A DNA stretch of 64,000 nt from the NCBI GenBank assembly GCA_013180625.2, contig SNVD02013855.1:1-64000 (forward strand), given 5' to 3'. This document shows positions 61,561-64,000 of the stretch, one piece after another. Origin of the DNA: Boswellia sacra. Lineage: Eukaryota > Streptophyta > Magnoliopsida > Sapindales > Burseraceae. The notes beneath the pieces were generated by a model. That model had not been told where the DNA came from and made no database searches. It saw only the letters and a program-made list of their open reading frames with translations. Positions within the stretch are counted from its first letter, which is position 1; every line of letters starts with the position of its first letter. The position numbers and the translations under genes are program-made.

Positions 61561-62511
61561 ATTTGCACATTCAGATTGAATATGCCCATAACCAGAACAT
61601 TCATAACACTGAATTTGCCCTTTCTTTTCAGATTATTTTGGCTTCCTCTTGTCATTCTCCTTGCTGAATTTTCTAAATTTTTCTTCGCTGGAGTTTGATG
61701 GTTTTCCTTGATTCTTTTTCCTAAAATTTCTTTTCATGAACTTGACATAATTTTTTGTTAGAAAAGCAATCTGTTTAGAATTAGTTTCATCAAGCTCATC
61801 ACTATATTCATCATCAGATTTTTCAGCTTTCATATTAAATGCAATGCTTTTACCTTTTTGCTTCCTAGTACTTTGATTTATTTCAAAGTTTTGGAGATTG
61901 CTAATCAGTTCACCAACTCTCATCTCATCAGTGTTTTTAACTTCCTCAATGGCTAAGATTTTGGGTTGAAATTTATCTGGAACAGACCTAATTATCTTGC
62001 TAACAATTTCTACATCAATGAAAGTTTTGCCAAGCATGTATGCCGAATTTGTAATGTGACATATCTTAGAGTAAAACTCAGAAATTGACTCATCCTCATG
62101 CATTATCAGATTTTCAAATTGAGAATTAAGTCTCATCAATTTAGATCTTTTAACAGATGCAGTACCTTCATGTTTTACTTCAAGTATGTCCTAAGCTTCT
62201 TTGGCCACTTTACACCTTGAAATCTGTCTGAAGTTGTTTAAGTCCACTGTAGCAAAAATTGCATTGAGAGCCGTTGAATTCCAGCTAGAACGTCGATATT
62301 CTTCATCAGTCCATTCATCTTCAGGTTTGGGTTCGGAATCATCAGAAGCATTCAACTTTGTTGGCGGTGTCCATCTTTTAAGCACACTAGTCCATGCCCT
62401 ATCATCAAGAAATTTGATATACATCATCATTCTTACCTTCCAATATGAATAATTATCATCATCAAGAATGGGTGGTTGTATTCTGGATCCTCCAGGGCGA
62501 ATAAACTCCAT
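61561..62511 (-). pseudogene. Copia gag, interrupted
   Basis: The ATG at 62511 (MEFIRPGGSRIQPPILDDDN, then YSYWKVRMMMYIK) starts a Copia-type gag of the UBN2/retrotransposon gag family. A TAG at 62193-62191 replaces what is normally Trp. The frame continues open to 61633 (LNSQFENLIMHEDESISEFY, VGELISNLQNFE). After a stop there, the CCHC knuckle CYECSGYGHIQSEC is at about 61610-61570. Gag would form the virus-like particle; here it is truncated. Confidence 0.88.
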
Positions 62512-62557
62512 CCTTCCATATCAGTATGATCGTTTTCTTCACTTGTCTATCAGTGAA

Positions 62558-62572
62558 CCTGCTCAGCTACCA
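62558..62572 (-). other. Primer binding site
   Basis: On the minus strand TGGTAGCTGAGCAGG lies two bases after the 5' LTR. It resembles the TGGTATCAGAGC-type site complementary to initiator tRNA-Met that most plant Copia elements use, with a few changes. Confidence 0.75.
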
Positions 62573-62574
62573 AT

Positions 62575-63472
62575 TAAAAGTTCGGGAGGTATGCAGTTAT
62601 AAGCAATATAACAGTAAACTGTAATGTAAATCAGCACATGAGGATTTTTACGTGATTTGGTTATAAAACCTATATCCACGGACAGCTATAGAGCTGCAAT
62701 TCACTAAGTTCTTGTTTGTACAATCTTTAGGACCTTTTACAGTGCTGACTCACTCTCACACACTGGCTTAATCTTTGACAAATAAAATCCCGCCAAGATC
62801 TTAAACTTTAGTGACACTGCCCACTCTCTGTCGCAGATAACTTAACAACACACTGTTAAGTTTTACATAATACCCGATGTCTGATACTGAATTACATAAA
62901 CCCGCAAGTTATTTCAAGTGTCTACTAACTCACAAAGACTCAATCAATAACTCATGTACGATTTCTACTACTCATACATGGATCAAAAGACTCAAAGAAT
63001 CAAATCAAAGAAGACATTCTTTTTGCGTTGAAGCTCTCTTCTATGAATTCATGAAATGTCGAGCTCAAGACTTTCTCACAACCAAATCAGCCAACACGTC
63101 AATCTCTCAATCACATAATCAGCCGCCTGAATAGCTTTGTATATATATAGTGAGAGGTCTGACCGAAATCTTCTAGAAATCCTGTAAAAATTCTAATCAA
63201 AATCATATTAGGATTAGGAGAAATAAAATAGGAAGTGATATTAACAAACTCCAAAATGAATTAGGACAAATAAATATTTTCCTATTCTAATTAGGATACA
63301 AGATATTATATCATAATCTAAAGAGATATTTATTACAAATCAAATACTTCCTAAAATATAATTCTAGAAACATTAAAATAGGAATAAAAATAATATTCTT
63401 ATGTTATCACAAGTTGATCAAAACTCATCATGTGCATGGCACATACATATGTAGCAGACTTTGACACCAACA
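62575..63472 (-). repeat. 5' LTR of the Copia element
   Basis: 898 bp. It begins TGTTGGTGTCAAAG on the minus strand and ends GAACTTTTA, so the canonical terminal CA has mutated to TA. It is shorter than the 3' LTR by a few small indels. Confidence 0.9.
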
Positions 63473-63477
63473 AATAC

Positions 63478-64000
63478 AAACACTGAAATTGTCAAAATTT
63501 ATCTTCATCCAACTAAAAATTAACTCTAATGTTATTTTATTTTATTTTTCACCCTCTTATGATACAAAACGACAAATAGATGCCTTGAACTTATTTTGTT
63601 ATTTAACCAAATAGTTATTATCTTAAAACTTTATTATTCATTTTCAGCATACACAAAGGACTGCCCCAAGTTTTACATAATTCGATTTACACATAATGGG
63701 TTGGTCCATATAGAAATTGTAAATGTGGTCATCATAGTAATAATACATAAATAGTAATAAATATTTTAGAACTTGTACTTCAATCATATAAATACCCAGT
63801 TTTATAGGCGATTAACTCTTTCTTCAATCTTAAGTGGGTAGAGGCCATGGTGGCGTGAATACACTAGTGAGTCTATGTGAAGGAGAACACAATTTTTAGT
63901 CAGTAGAGGTTGGGGGAATACACTAATAAGTCTATGTGAAGGGAAACGCGTGGAAATTATATTGTAATCATGTTTGTTATTTAGAGTTATGCTATTTTTA
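63478..64000. other. Intergenic region, no gene seen
   Basis: AT-rich. An imperfect direct repeat at about 63860-63895 and 63918-63950 shares AGTCTATGTGAAGG. 63640-63830 resembles 54720-55050. No coding signal. Confidence 0.4.

Larger units (their letters stand above)
55121..63472 (-). mobile_element. Full-length SIRE/Maximus-like Copia retrotransposon, inactive
   Basis: An 8.35-kb element with two LTRs (62575-63472 as 5' LTR, 55121-56026 as 3' LTR) and a perfect AATAC target duplication (55116-55120 and 63473-63477). A primer binding site lies next to the 5' LTR and a polypurine tract next to the 3' LTR. The order gag, protease, integrase, RT, RNase H is that of Ty1/Copia. The gag with a CCHC knuckle of type CYECSGYGHIQSEC, a coiled-coil-like segment and a second CCHC knuckle before protease resembles the SIRE/Maximus lineage, as does the 1.6-kb region between pol and the 3' LTR. 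At least ten in-frame stops make it non-autonomous. Confidence 0.9.

Overview
The window is nuclear DNA of a flowering plant, very probably a woody eudicot. It is AT-rich, its genes are split by short GT-AG introns, and the recognisable proteins belong to plant families: an F-box/FBD/LRR protein, a calcium-binding endonuclease/exonuclease/phosphatase protein, WAT1-type EamA transporters and a mitochondrial stomatin-like protein. It also holds Copia, Gypsy-like, hAT and Mutator-like elements. I cannot name the species. There are no bacterial features and no CRISPR array, and I found no convincing tRNA or rRNA gene.

Only two genes look intact, both on the minus strand. They are an F-box/FBD gene (3195-4922, 3 exons, 449 aa) and copy A of the endonuclease/exonuclease/phosphatase EF-hand gene (7244-11437, 10 exons, 447 aa).

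Much of 7-46.6 kb is built from a segmental duplication of about 15 kb. Unit 1 is gene A, non-coding block X1 (12.5-17 kb), then WAT1 pseudogene 1 (19.7-23.1 kb). Unit 2 is gene copy B (32.1-36.4 kb), block X3 (36.5-40.4 kb), then WAT1 pseudogene 2 (42.1-46.3 kb). A further X block (X2, 27.9-32 kb), a truncated stomatin-like pseudogene (26.1-27.2 kb) and an inverted WAT1 5' part with a 485-bp triplication (23.8-25.5 kb) lie between them. Copy B keeps all ten exons but has a nonsense codon at the start of exon 5 and has lost the promoter-side sequence seen at copy A. The WAT1 copies carry different breaks: frameshifts, nonsense codons, lost splice sites and exon shuffling.

The right third is nested mobile DNA. 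A 5.15-kb hAT element (46786-51938) has a degenerate 8-bp target duplication and a decayed transposase with a TTF-type zinc finger. Inside its dimerisation domain sits a solo LTR (50422-51330). The full-length Copia element of the same LTR family (55121-63472, minus strand) lies a few kb away, with a perfect AATAC target duplication, a primer binding site, a polypurine tract and stop-riddled gag and pol. Other insertions with target duplications are a Mutator-like MITE (6106-6319), an hAT MITE (39635-40075), an hAT-like element (38370-38923) and a 1.4-kb solo LTR with a GC-rich U3 (40645-42048). Because X2 keeps the empty sites of the two elements in X3, the insertions can be ordered relative to the duplication.

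I found no wholly new molecular system. The most unusual structures are the WAT1 inverted repeat with its exon-containing triplication, and the solo LTR that splits the hAT dimerisation domain at a removable point.
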